Below the pieces are notes generated by a model. That model had not been told where the DNA came from and made no database searches. It worked only from the letters and a program-made list of their open reading frames with translations. Below are positions 1 to 7,642 of a stretch of DNA of 30,522 bases, piece by piece. Position 1 is the first letter of the stretch, and every line of letters begins with the position of its first letter. The translations under genes and the position numbers were made by a program. This DNA is from Gonium pectorale (taxonomy: Eukaryota; Chlorophyta; Chlorophyceae; Chlamydomonadales; Volvocaceae): assembly GCA_001584585.1 (NCBI GenBank), contig LSYV01000028.1, forward strand, positions 164,603 to 195,124, given 5' to 3'.

Positions 1-48
1 TCCGTCCGTCCGTCCGTCCGTCCGTCCGTCCGTCCGTCCGTCCGTCCG
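1..48. repeat. (TCCG)n tetranucleotide array, left-truncated
   Basis: Twelve uninterrupted TCCG units open the window, so the array extends beyond its left edge. The same array in the complementary orientation (CGGA units, about 245 bp) sits at 18820-19066 next to the inverted copy of the following repeat, so the array is part of that repeat unit rather than an independent microsatellite. It reads open in every frame on both strands and should not be taken as coding. Confidence 0.95.
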
Positions 49-728
49 CACCAAACTCCATCCCAGGCTAAACCAAATAGTGCAATCTCATAATAATAGT
101 ATTCCCTATATGTGTGTAGAATTCCATAGCCGTTGGTTGGCATTTGGCGATGGTCAACGCGTCCATTGGCTGGTCAGCATTGGAAAGCTGCCCCACCCAA
201 ACAACACCAACTGCGCCGGGAAATAGCCACGATTATACCGTGAGATATGCACATACAGCTGCTATGCGCCCGGTCTCTGAGTTGCTTGCTGGCGCTCACA
301 ATTCTCGCAACCATGGCAACTCATGGACCCGGCACGCTTCCGATTAAACCCGCACAAGCCAAGCGGGCCTTTTCTAACGAACGTTGGTGCCCGTATTCGG
401 ACAAGCCCTGGGGTTCATGACGCGTTGACGCGTTCGGGCGGGCTCCCTACTTCTCTGCAGATTTCTCCTTTTTGACACGGTTGTGGCTCTCTTTCTCGCT
501 CCCCTACCCCGTGAAAAGAGAACCAGAAACGGGGAAGGCAGCCTCTACGGACATACACACCCGTAGGGCGGGTATGTGCGGGTGCGGGTCTATACCGGTT
601 GCCCCTGCCCATGCATCCGCTACGATTCACATACACGCTCCACCCTTCATGACCCTAATCCCCGGTACGGTCTCACGGGGCTCCGCCCTTTTCCAAGCTT
701 CAAGGAAGCTTTTCCCCTACTTGTCCGC
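49..728 (+). mobile_element. Dispersed repeat of about 680 bp, left copy
   Basis: Nearly base-for-base identical to the reverse complement of 18135-18823, with scattered substitutions and small indels. Similarity begins at the TCCG array and ends at a pyrimidine-rich terminus (CCCCTACTTGTC near 717-728), after which the two flanks differ. It has no convincing ORF: the open stretches found in it on both strands are short and lack any recognisable motif. It contains a gggctccgccctttt motif that is also present in a degenerate third relic at about 7787-7852. The sharp ends and two orientations suggest a non-autonomous transposable element or an introner-like sequence; no terminal inverted repeat or target duplication was identified. 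Confidence 0.8.
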
Positions 729-1141
729 TTGCCGTACGTGCGTGACATGCCGTGCGCGTACGTATGTGCGCCGAGCCCTGCGTGCGCTGGTCTGGTCACT
801 TTACTTTGGGTTGCGATAGTGGCTTGGCGCCTTGACTTGACATTACTCCGGCTCATACTGGGTGCGCGCATGCGCAGACAGAGGACGAGTGCACGCACGC
901 GGGCTGGCTTCACTTACGAGTATTACGAGCTGAGCTCCCGGGCGGACTAATCATCTATATATCTGGCCAGCTTGCCAGCAGGAGCCACCTGTCCTGTCTT
1001 GACTGCGTAACTGTCAGCTATCGTACAAACGCACGCGCGCGTTTATTTGAGACACCCATATATAGTTGACGTCCTGGGGGAGGGGGCGCTTGGGATGCTA
1101 CGGCATTGCTTGAGAGCGGCGGACGGGCCTCCTGGGCCTAC
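729..1141. other. Gene-poor flank, nothing recognised
   Basis: No ORF with protein-like composition on either strand. On the minus strand, downstream of the exon-like stretch at 1142-1240, there is a short proline-rich reading (SQAPPPPG, near 1055-1080) that could be a further exon, but it has no independent support. Confidence 0.4.
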
Positions 1142-1240
1142 CTCCTTGAATGTCGCCAGAGTTACGCTCGATATCATTGTTATCAGTATAACTGTCGGCC
1201 CTGTAGTCATTGGGCAACGTAGTGCCGTAACAAGCTGCAC
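1142..1240 (-). CDS. Isolated candidate exon, protein not recognised
   Basis: A 99-base stretch bounded on the minus strand by a good acceptor (GATGCAG before 1240) and a donor (GTAGGC after 1142), open in the frame that is phase 1 at both ends. It reads AACYGTTLPNDYRADSY followed by an acidic, asparagine-rich tail; composition and Tyr/Cys content are protein-like, unlike the surrounding sequence. A symmetric phase-1 exon matches the style of the large gene upstream. No neighbouring exons could be chained to it with confidence, so it may belong to a second minus-strand gene downstream of 5247, be a relic, or be chance. Confidence 0.35.
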
Positions 1241-1242
1241 CT

Positions 1243-2690
1243 GCATCAAACAAGCAGGGCCCACCCCTACGGCAAATTAATATTCAGATTGTTTATAAGG
1301 GTATGTTCGGGTGCATGCCTAAAGCTTGTGTGGCCTTCGTTTCGTACCGTGCGATGAATATACGTTAGCGGGATGTTCCCGATGGCGTATGGATCCATGT
1401 TGTGAGGGCTCGCTAGTACCTATGGCGGTTGGCAGGGTGTTAATCGTATCACGGTTGGGTGTTAAAGTTTGAGTGGGCATTGGTATGGGTCGCAGCCCTA
1501 GGCGCAATCACTGTCTAAGTGGTCATCAGTACCTACATAGGTGTGTTCATACATGTCCTTCGTTAGCTTTCTACCTCTCTCCTTCCTTTCCTATCACTTG
1601 GTCATCATCACACGGTCTTCGCAAAGCAACGAAATGGCACGCTTTCCGGCGGGCATCAGTTCCGAACCCCCCGCGGTCTGCAGCAGCCGCGCCAAAGGAG
1701 GCTACAAGTAGGCACCAGGCTACCGGGCGCGTAGCTTGGGAGCGGTCTGCTTGCATACATGATGCACCGAGAGAGATGGAGGAAAAAGCAAAAGGGCATC
1801 TACATAATCAAATCATTAAACAGCCAGCAAGCGTGGGCACGGGCGATGCATGCTAACCATGCTCGCTCGGCGCGGGAAGTCGCCATCTGCAGGCCGTGAT
1901 GACGTCAGCGGCAGGCAGGCAGACCTACGCGTTCTGGCGGCTGCTGGCTGCTCGTAAGCCGGGTCTTTGAGGAGATGGGCGGACAGATATGGACATCATC
2001 AACTGGTCGTGTGACTGGTCGTGTGACTGGGAAGGGAATGCCCAGGCATGCATTCATGTGAGGGCGGGGCAGCGTCTCCGGTAGGCGCGCGATGGGAGAA
2101 CGAACACCACCGCAGTCGCCGTTCATTCATGCCGCTCCCGGCCCTATTGAGCTGCTGGCTGCTCGTTCACGCGTGCTGCGTGCTGTAAGCCCAGGGTCGA
2201 TCCGCACTAAGGACCTTGGATTGGCTTAACTGCTGCTGCTCGCCGAACCAAGCAAGCAAAGCGCATCAGTCAACGCCGCCATGCCATCCACAGCGATTAA
2301 TGGGCTAGCTTAAAATATACGTAAATAGGGGCCCACATGCATGAAGGCCACAGCGTAGCAAGCGGGCTAGCCCCACGTGTATACGCACGGATGGGTGTGC
2401 TTGAGCAAGAGCAAAGGTCGTATGTAAGTTACAGATGTTACAGATGTTACATTTACCCATCAAAGCTTGTGTGGCCATGGGTAGATGGTGAGTAGTCCGT
2501 CTGAGGGCAAAGCTCCCTCCCAGGCAAGCCAGCGACTCCCAGACGTCAATTAGTGTACCAGCTTCAACCACTCCCTCCAAGGCAAGCAGCATCCGCCAGC
2601 TAGTTAACTAGCTTTGCGATGTGTAAACTCGATGCAGCAATCACCACATCCAAACCTCGCACCACTCACCCCCGAAGCCGAACGGGGGGG
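1243..2690. other. Long stretch without a supported gene
   Basis: No run with splice signals and protein-like composition was found. It contains only small direct repeats, such as two copies of ACTGGTCGTGTG near 2003-2028 and a short GTTACAGAT repeat near 2428-2450. Several open frames of 60-127 codons are compositionally random. It is best treated as intergenic or decayed repeat DNA. Confidence 0.5.
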
Positions 2691-2691
2691 G

Positions 2692-2772
2692 GTGTCCTTG
2701 GGAGTCGAACCCACGACCTCGAGACCTCAATCAAGTGGATCCGAGGCGTTCCGACCACACCGACCACATGTA
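2692..2772 (-). mobile_element. tRNA-related SINE or tRNA-like pseudogene
   Basis: On the minus strand there is a perfect RNA polymerase III B-box (GGTTCGACTCC, 2711-2701) inside a T-arm-like context (GTGGGTTCGACTCCCA), and an A-box-like TGGTCGGTGTGG (2766-2755) about 45 bases upstream of it. The spacing and the long variable-arm-like segment resemble a class II (Ser/Leu-type) tRNA. The 5' bases do not pair with the 3' AAGGACA side, so an acceptor stem is missing and it is not a functional tRNA. A run of ten C on the minus strand follows. Most likely the tRNA-derived head of a SINE; its tail and borders cannot be set from one copy. Confidence 0.5.
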
Positions 2773-2962
2773 AGGCATGGCACTACTGCTGGCTAGCCGC
2801 GGTGACACGCGCCTACGGTGGCATATCAGCCGTACGTGACCCCCTGCCTTCCGTCCCGGCTCCTCGCCCACGCACCCCGGCATCTGAATGCGGAGGCGTT
2901 GGACCCCACGGCTCGTATCCCTCCGGGGGGCCGATCCCACAAACCCTTTGCTCTTTATCTGC

Positions 2963-3250
2963 ATGAGGCAGGCGCGAGGTAGTCTAGCCGCCTGTATGTG
3001 GTGCACGCAATTGTGGCATGGCATATGTATGATTGCACGCAACCGCCGCCTACCGCTATCTATCTAGCTTGCTCACACGCACATACAGTCGTCGTATGTC
3101 CGACGGCGGGCGGGCCAGTATGCAGGGCTTGCGGCGGCGCCCCAAATCGCTTATCAGATAATGAACGCGGTCGCGTTTAGCTAGGCTGGGAATGCGTGAA
3201 GGTAAAATCGGCAATAATGGGTTGAGTGACAATATTGTGGAGATGGGCGG
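2963..3250. repeat. Duplicated segment, copy A
   Basis: Matches copy B (3371-3565) in the same orientation. Shared blocks include GGCAGGCGCGAGGTAG, the ACATACAGTCGTCG block, and GGCGGGCCAGTATGCAG. Copy A carries an insertion of about 100 bp relative to B between the GTATGCAG block and the CTAGGCTGGGAA block. Divergence is substantial, so this is an old local duplication. Confidence 0.8.
3177..3250 (-). pseudogene. Exon-like relic in copy A, ends in a stop
   Basis: Minus-strand reading HLHNIVTQPIIADF followed by THSQPS and TAA (3179-3177). It is collinear with HLHDIATRPIVDSS and RSQPS in copy B, so both copies hold the same exon fragment. The N-terminal half of the motif seen in copy B is missing here because the duplication breaks off near 3250. 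Read as a truncated duplicate exon; the product is unknown. Confidence 0.35.
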
Positions 3251-3370
3251 GTCACCAGCAAGCGCCTTGCACCGTAAGCAGCCCTATGCGTACCCGGAAG
3301 AGGAGCAGGATGTGCATGCGTGGGCAAAGGTCGGATGTAAGGCTTGTTACTAAAACACACTGGCATCTGC

Positions 3371-3565
3371 AGGCAGGCGCGAGGTAGGCTAGCAGTTGTG
3401 GAATGGCAAATGGTTGCCCACCGCTAGCTTTCGCGCACGCACGCACATACAGTCGTCGTTTGTCCGACGGTGGGCGGGCCAGTATGCAGGTCTCGGGCTA
3501 GGTTGGGAACGCGTGCAGGACGAATCGACAATTGGTCGAGTGGCAATATCGTGGAGATGGAGGGT
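3371..3565. repeat. Duplicated segment, copy B
   Basis: Direct counterpart of 2963-3250, lying about 400 bp further right. It lacks the internal insertion of copy A. Its right part contains the exon-like reading described at 3485-3621. Confidence 0.8.
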
Positions 3566-3621
3566 CAACACGACGGTGTCGTCCGCAAGATGCGCAGCGT
3601 AGTAGCGGAAACCAAGCTTTC
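3485..3621 (-). CDS. Candidate exon, copy B, protein not recognised
   Basis: Starts after an acceptor-like GATCGCAG (exon base 3621) in phase 1 and reads KLGFRYYAAHLADDTVVLTL, then HLHDIATRPIVDSS. The frame stays open to a TAG at about 3389, but the related copy A stops after SQPS, so the true end is unclear. The opening GFRYY..H.AD...LT pattern resembles GFRFRIGHADACLTF in the minus-strand reading at 4760-5030, suggesting one domain in several copies. Codon third positions are C/G-rich, unlike the flanks. No family was recognised. Confidence 0.35.
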
Positions 3622-4214
3622 CTGCGATCGGCTGGCAAGCGTTTGTGCACGTCGATGCTGTCCGGTAGTACGAGACCGGAAGGCCAGTGTTCTTACGTTG
3701 TCGCACCTACCGGTCGGTGTTACCTAACTCGCGAGTTTGCTTTTGTCAGATTCCACACCGCCGGGCCGAATTGAGAAAACTACGTTACAGTCCTGGCCAG
3801 TCTCGGCTCGGTGGATCAGGGCTCGCCCCCCATCCCCCGTAGAAGACTCTCGTACCTGCTTGCAGGTACCCTTACTTCTCGGTGGCGGAGCCGCGGCTAA
3901 GCGACGCAAGCCGCAATGCTTGAAAGTAGCTGTGTTACACGCAAACGCACCCGCAATTAACGGGAGCGACATACTAAGCCCGGGCTGCTGTATGTATGTC
4001 CGCCTGACGACCGACACATGCCCCGTATCCGTATATGCGGCAAATGCACCCTCAAACTTGTATGGCGGCTTTCGTGCTGGGTATCAGCATAAGACAACAC
4101 GGCAAACGTACGCATCCAAGAGACGACAAACCTCGTATATACATAGCGTTGAATCGTAACGTTGGTTGCGCTCAGGCGCTTACCAGCAACAAACTGATTA
4201 CGGAATGTGCTATA
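3622..4214. other. No supported gene
   Basis: Open frames exist on both strands (longest about 140 codons, plus strand, 3737-4159) but show no motif, no consistent codon bias and no repeat relationship. The stretch holds the only minus-strand TGTAA (at 3789-3785) between here and the stop of the large gene; volvocine genes often use this pentamer for polyadenylation, but the distance of about 1.5 kb makes a link uncertain. Confidence 0.4.
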
Positions 4215-4288
4215 CAGTAACCAACGTACTAGTAACCAACGTACTAGTAACCAACGTATACAGTAACCAACGTACAGTAACCAACGTG
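4215..4288. repeat. Five tandem copies of an AGTAACCAACGTA unit
   Basis: Copies start near 4215, 4230, 4245, 4261 and 4274 with a period of 13-16 bases, differing only in the short TAC/CTAG linkers. On the minus strand this creates the low-complexity reading RWLLVRWLLV, which is an artefact of the repeat. Confidence 0.9.
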
Positions 4289-4759
4289 CAGCGTGCAAAG
4301 CGCTTGGACTCCAGTTAACTGAACATGATGATAGCTCTATTTGCTAGACGACCACGGCATACATGCCAGCTAGCATGCACACATTTGCTATGTATAGATA
4401 GATATAGGCATCACTGACGTTGGGAGCATGAATGCATGCCAAATATACATGCCGGCGCATAGCATGGGACGTACATGACTCCCACGCGCCACAACAGATG
4501 TAGTGGCGGAAAGCGCAGGGGAGCCACGACGATGTATGTGATGTAGACCAAGCAAGGTAGGGCTGCGGATGTAGACAGTTGCGGGTGTGCCTTCTGGATC
4601 CGTGCTCGGGCTCCAGTGTATCGAGCTAGACTTCGTAATACGCACAAGCAACCTTCCTTCAATGTCGTCGGTGGCGTTGGCACCAGAAAACAGAGCGACC
4701 GAAAGCACTCCTCAGCATGTACGTCAGGAGTCTTCTGATGATGATCATCTATCGCTGGT

Positions 4760-5030
4760 TTATATGGGCAAATTTAGCCAGAAGGACTGGAGGACACTAT
4801 CGCCGAATGAGCACTCTGAGATCATGAGTCTTGACTCGTCATCGCCAAAGAAGCGGTCCTCGAGCATAGAGACGTCAATGATGAAGGTTAGGCACGCATC
4901 CGCATGCCCGATGCGAAAGCGGAAGCCACCATCATAGCCAAGGTCGGTCTGCATGCGAGCGAGAACACGGTCGATAAGTTGCGGGCTGTAGTGGCCGATG
5001 TATGCGTGTATGTGGCGTTCACAACACTGT
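4760..5030 (-). CDS. Candidate exon or gene relic, protein not recognised
   Basis: An acceptor-like TTCACAG precedes a phase-0 reading that runs about 90 codons to TAA at 4762-4760. It includes YIGHYSPQLIDRVLARMQ, GFRFRIGHADACLTF and FGDDESRLMISECSF. Third codon positions are strongly C/G/T, as in real exons of the large gene, and the composition is balanced. The GFR(F/Y)..H.AD...LT pattern is shared with 3485-3621. Further down the minus strand a different frame reads FSGANATDDIEGRLLVR (about 4650-4700), so the source gene may be frameshifted. The opposite strand is also open here (4587-4937, serine-rich) and cannot be fully excluded. It lies downstream of the stop of the large gene. Confidence 0.35.
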
Positions 5031-5246
5031 GAACGTAATGGCTGAAGTAGAGGCGTCACGCATACGCACAAGCACCGCGCAACATACACCTTGGATTGAT
5101 TGTGAACGCCTTATCGATCTTGACAAGAGCGGCAGCATTCTTAATGCACCGGGCGCGCAGGACCATCCAGGAAAGGACGTGCAATAAAACTGTGATCACA
5201 ACTGTGATCACAAACCGACCGCGCGCTCACGGCTCTCTGAACTAGC
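5031..5246 (-). other. 3' flank of the large gene
   Basis: Immediately downstream of the TGA at 5249-5247 on the minus strand. It contains a short direct repeat AACTGTGATCAC (two copies, about 5188-5213), whose TGATCA core is palindromic. No TGTAA polyadenylation pentamer occurs here on the minus strand, so the transcript end cannot be placed. Confidence 0.4.
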
Positions 5247-7642
5247 TCAGAACTTGCCCACCTTCCACAACTGGCCCAAGTCGCCCTTGACGCAGTCAGC
5301 CAGGACCACCTTCGAGCCCCACTCCGTGGCGTTGTCCGCTGTAGCGAGGCACAAGCCCTCCGAGGACTTGATTGTGTATAAGTTGGTACCTGCTCGCTCG
5401 TACGGGTTGAACGGGGAGACAATGATAAAATCGGCATACACTTGTTTGCTTTGCATGAAAGATCAAGGGGCGGGGCTGCGCAGCTCAAGCAAGATGTCGG
5501 CAGACGGTCTTGCGTCATGTGGCCTAGGAAACACCACTTCATGGTATACATACTTCCCTGTCATCCGCTGCTGCACTACTAGAAGCGAGATGCGCCCTAT
5601 CAAGTCCCCAGCACGCAGCCAGCCCAGATGCCTTCACACAGAGCCTGCCTACTGTAGTGGTCTTTTGAGACATCACGCATGTATGAGCATTACATGTGCC
5701 GTATCTGTGCCGTGTACGTATGTGCGTATGTGCTCTGCCATGACTGGTAGTCCACTGGCAATCGCGATTTATTTCGGCTGGTGCAGCCTTGCCCAGATCG
5801 CACGTCGCATGGCTGTTGCCGGCCCGAGCGAGTTGTGCCGCCGCACATGCACGTGCCCACGTGACAATGCGCACCGACCTTCCATGGTGACGATGAAGTT
5901 TTGGTTGGAGCGCCCGGAGGAGCAGATCTGCTGATGAATGACCCCGCCGACAGCCTGGGTACTACTGGAGATGCCCAGGCACAGATTCTTCTGATTCTCC
6001 CTCATGTACCTGATGAGTAATGAAGCAGCGGTCGCTGTGTTACGTTGGCAAGTTAAGAAAACGCTCCATAGTCCGAGCGAGGAGTCGCCCACCCTCATCC
6101 GCCGGGCTGGCGGCCAACTGTAATCTAACAGCCATGAAGAGGTACACTTAACATACCACTACCGCGGTTGCAACATGCAGCTGGACGCCAGGTGCTTGGA
6201 TCGATACTAGCTGCCAACTATGGACGCCAGGTGCTTGGATCGATACTAGCTGCCAACTAGCAGACAAAAATGATGTCCAAGCCAGTCACTCACGGTATGT
6301 CGCCCAGCATGCCCATGGCGTATCCGGATCTCAACAACTGCAGGTCAATCTTGGACTGTATACTAGTGGTTGTGCTGCGCGTTGGCAGATTCATCCTGAA
6401 GGTTTGCTGTGGAGCACTTTCCTGGCAGCGCCATAGCTGCAGGGGGATTAAGGCGGTGGGCAAGCCATACGGAATGTCCAGGCACAAGCCTTCGGCCGAA
6501 CGAATCTGGGGGTGATTGTCCACATCGCCTTTCTGGCGCCTGTACAGGTATCCAGGCCTACACGCACGCCGCCCGGCGCCCATTTGGTGATCCCTTTGAT
6601 GCCGCCAGCGTCGAGGCTCTGCTGGGGCACCAGGCAGAAGCCGTTCACGGTGGTGATGGTGTACTCGCCGGAAGCTGGAAGGGACGAAAGCAACGGGCGG
6701 GTTCATCAATGTTGGGAAACGGGTGGTTACGCCTGATGCCAAACTGGAGCGAGTAGCAGCAGGGATGTACATCTTGTGGCGTGTTAATGGGCACTCGCTA
6801 GGTCGGGGATGCGATTGTGCCCGTTTGGCTCGCCATTAGGTGACAGCGACTGATAAGCTTCAACTCCCAAAGCCTGTCTTGGCGCTTCAAACCGAGGCTT
6901 GATTCATATGTCAACGGAAATGAATGCCTTACAAACGCCCCTTCCGCCGCAGAGCAGGTAACTGTCCACCGGGAGAGCAAGGCAATTCTTCCCCACCGAT
7001 ATTGATGGACGGCACGCATGTATGAGCAGTTGGGCTCTTGCCGTGTGTGCACGCCTACCATTAAACACATCAATCTACGGGCCATGCCATGGCTTCGCAG
7101 TGACAACCCATGCCATCGGGGGCTTGCACGGGGCCCCATTAAATCCACTCACGCTGAGATGTGAAGATGAAATAGTTTCGCGGGCTGTCGGCACATTCAG
7201 ATTGCACCAGACCGGTGCCGACCGCCTCCTGGGGCCGAGGGTCATGACCACGGCCGGGTTTGTCGTTACTAGCAGCTGCTTACTTGCTTCCGGCGCCCCT
7301 GCCGTACAATCATGGAAGCCTCTGACAGCAAAATGCCAAAGGTATCAGGCAAACAGTGTGGCAATACACTGCCTGTCATGCTGGTCCGGCCATGGAAAAG
7401 TGGATGCAATGTGTATAACGCATGCGCTCGCCCCGCCGTAAGTGTTAGCGACTCCCAGCAATCCCATTGAACCTCTTTCATCCCCTGCCTACGCCCCACA
7501 CCCACCTTGACCTTGTCGCCCGTCGCGAGCGCAAGGCATGACTTGTTGCCGTTGGTGCTTGTAGTAATGTTGGTTGTGCTCACCACGGCCGTGCTGTTGT
7601 CGACCGGGAAGGCGCAGCACGCCATGCTGAGGCCATCGAGCG
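5247..7642 (-). CDS. Exons 33-37: ricin-B-type beta-trefoil lectin units and C-terminus
   Basis: Four to five units each have a G-x-CL start and a C-x(6-8)-(Q/N)-x-(W/F) end. Unit 1: NGNKSCLALATGDK and LVQSECADSPRNYFIF. Unit 2: TITTVNGFCLVPQQS and VGLDTCTGARKAMWTI. Unit 3: IRSAEGLCLDIP and LQLWRCQESAPQQTF. Unit 4: ENQKNLCLGISSS and QQICSSGRSNQNFIV. Unit 5: IKSSEGLCLATADN and VLADCVKGDLGQLWKVG. QxW-type ends (QQTF, NQNF, GQLW) mark ricin-B lectin repeats, which bind galactose-type sugars in known members. Units 4 and 5 each occupy one exon and introns sit just before units 2, 4 and 5, an exon-module correspondence. The protein ends WKVGKF then TGA. Unit 2 to unit 3 is frameshifted by a one-base shortage in the G5 run at 6508-6512. 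Confidence 0.85.

Noticed and set aside
472..950. Overlapping open frames inside the left repeat copy
   Set aside because: The inverted copy at 18135-18823 does not preserve these frames intact, and no motif is present, so the element is taken as non-coding.
2692..2772. Functional tRNA gene
   Set aside because: The T-arm and B-box are good, but the 5' and 3' ends do not pair into an acceptor stem, and the anticodon arm is not convincing.
5254..5934. A 226-codon plus-strand open frame
   Set aside because: It lies opposite the last two lectin exons of the minus-strand gene, has no motif, and its openness follows from the constrained codons of those exons.
6830..6990. Possible extra exon in the lectin part (PRFEAPRQALGVEAYQSLSP)
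   Set aside because: The exons at 7275-7153 and 6674-6294 join in phase without it, and it ends in a stop with no good donor.
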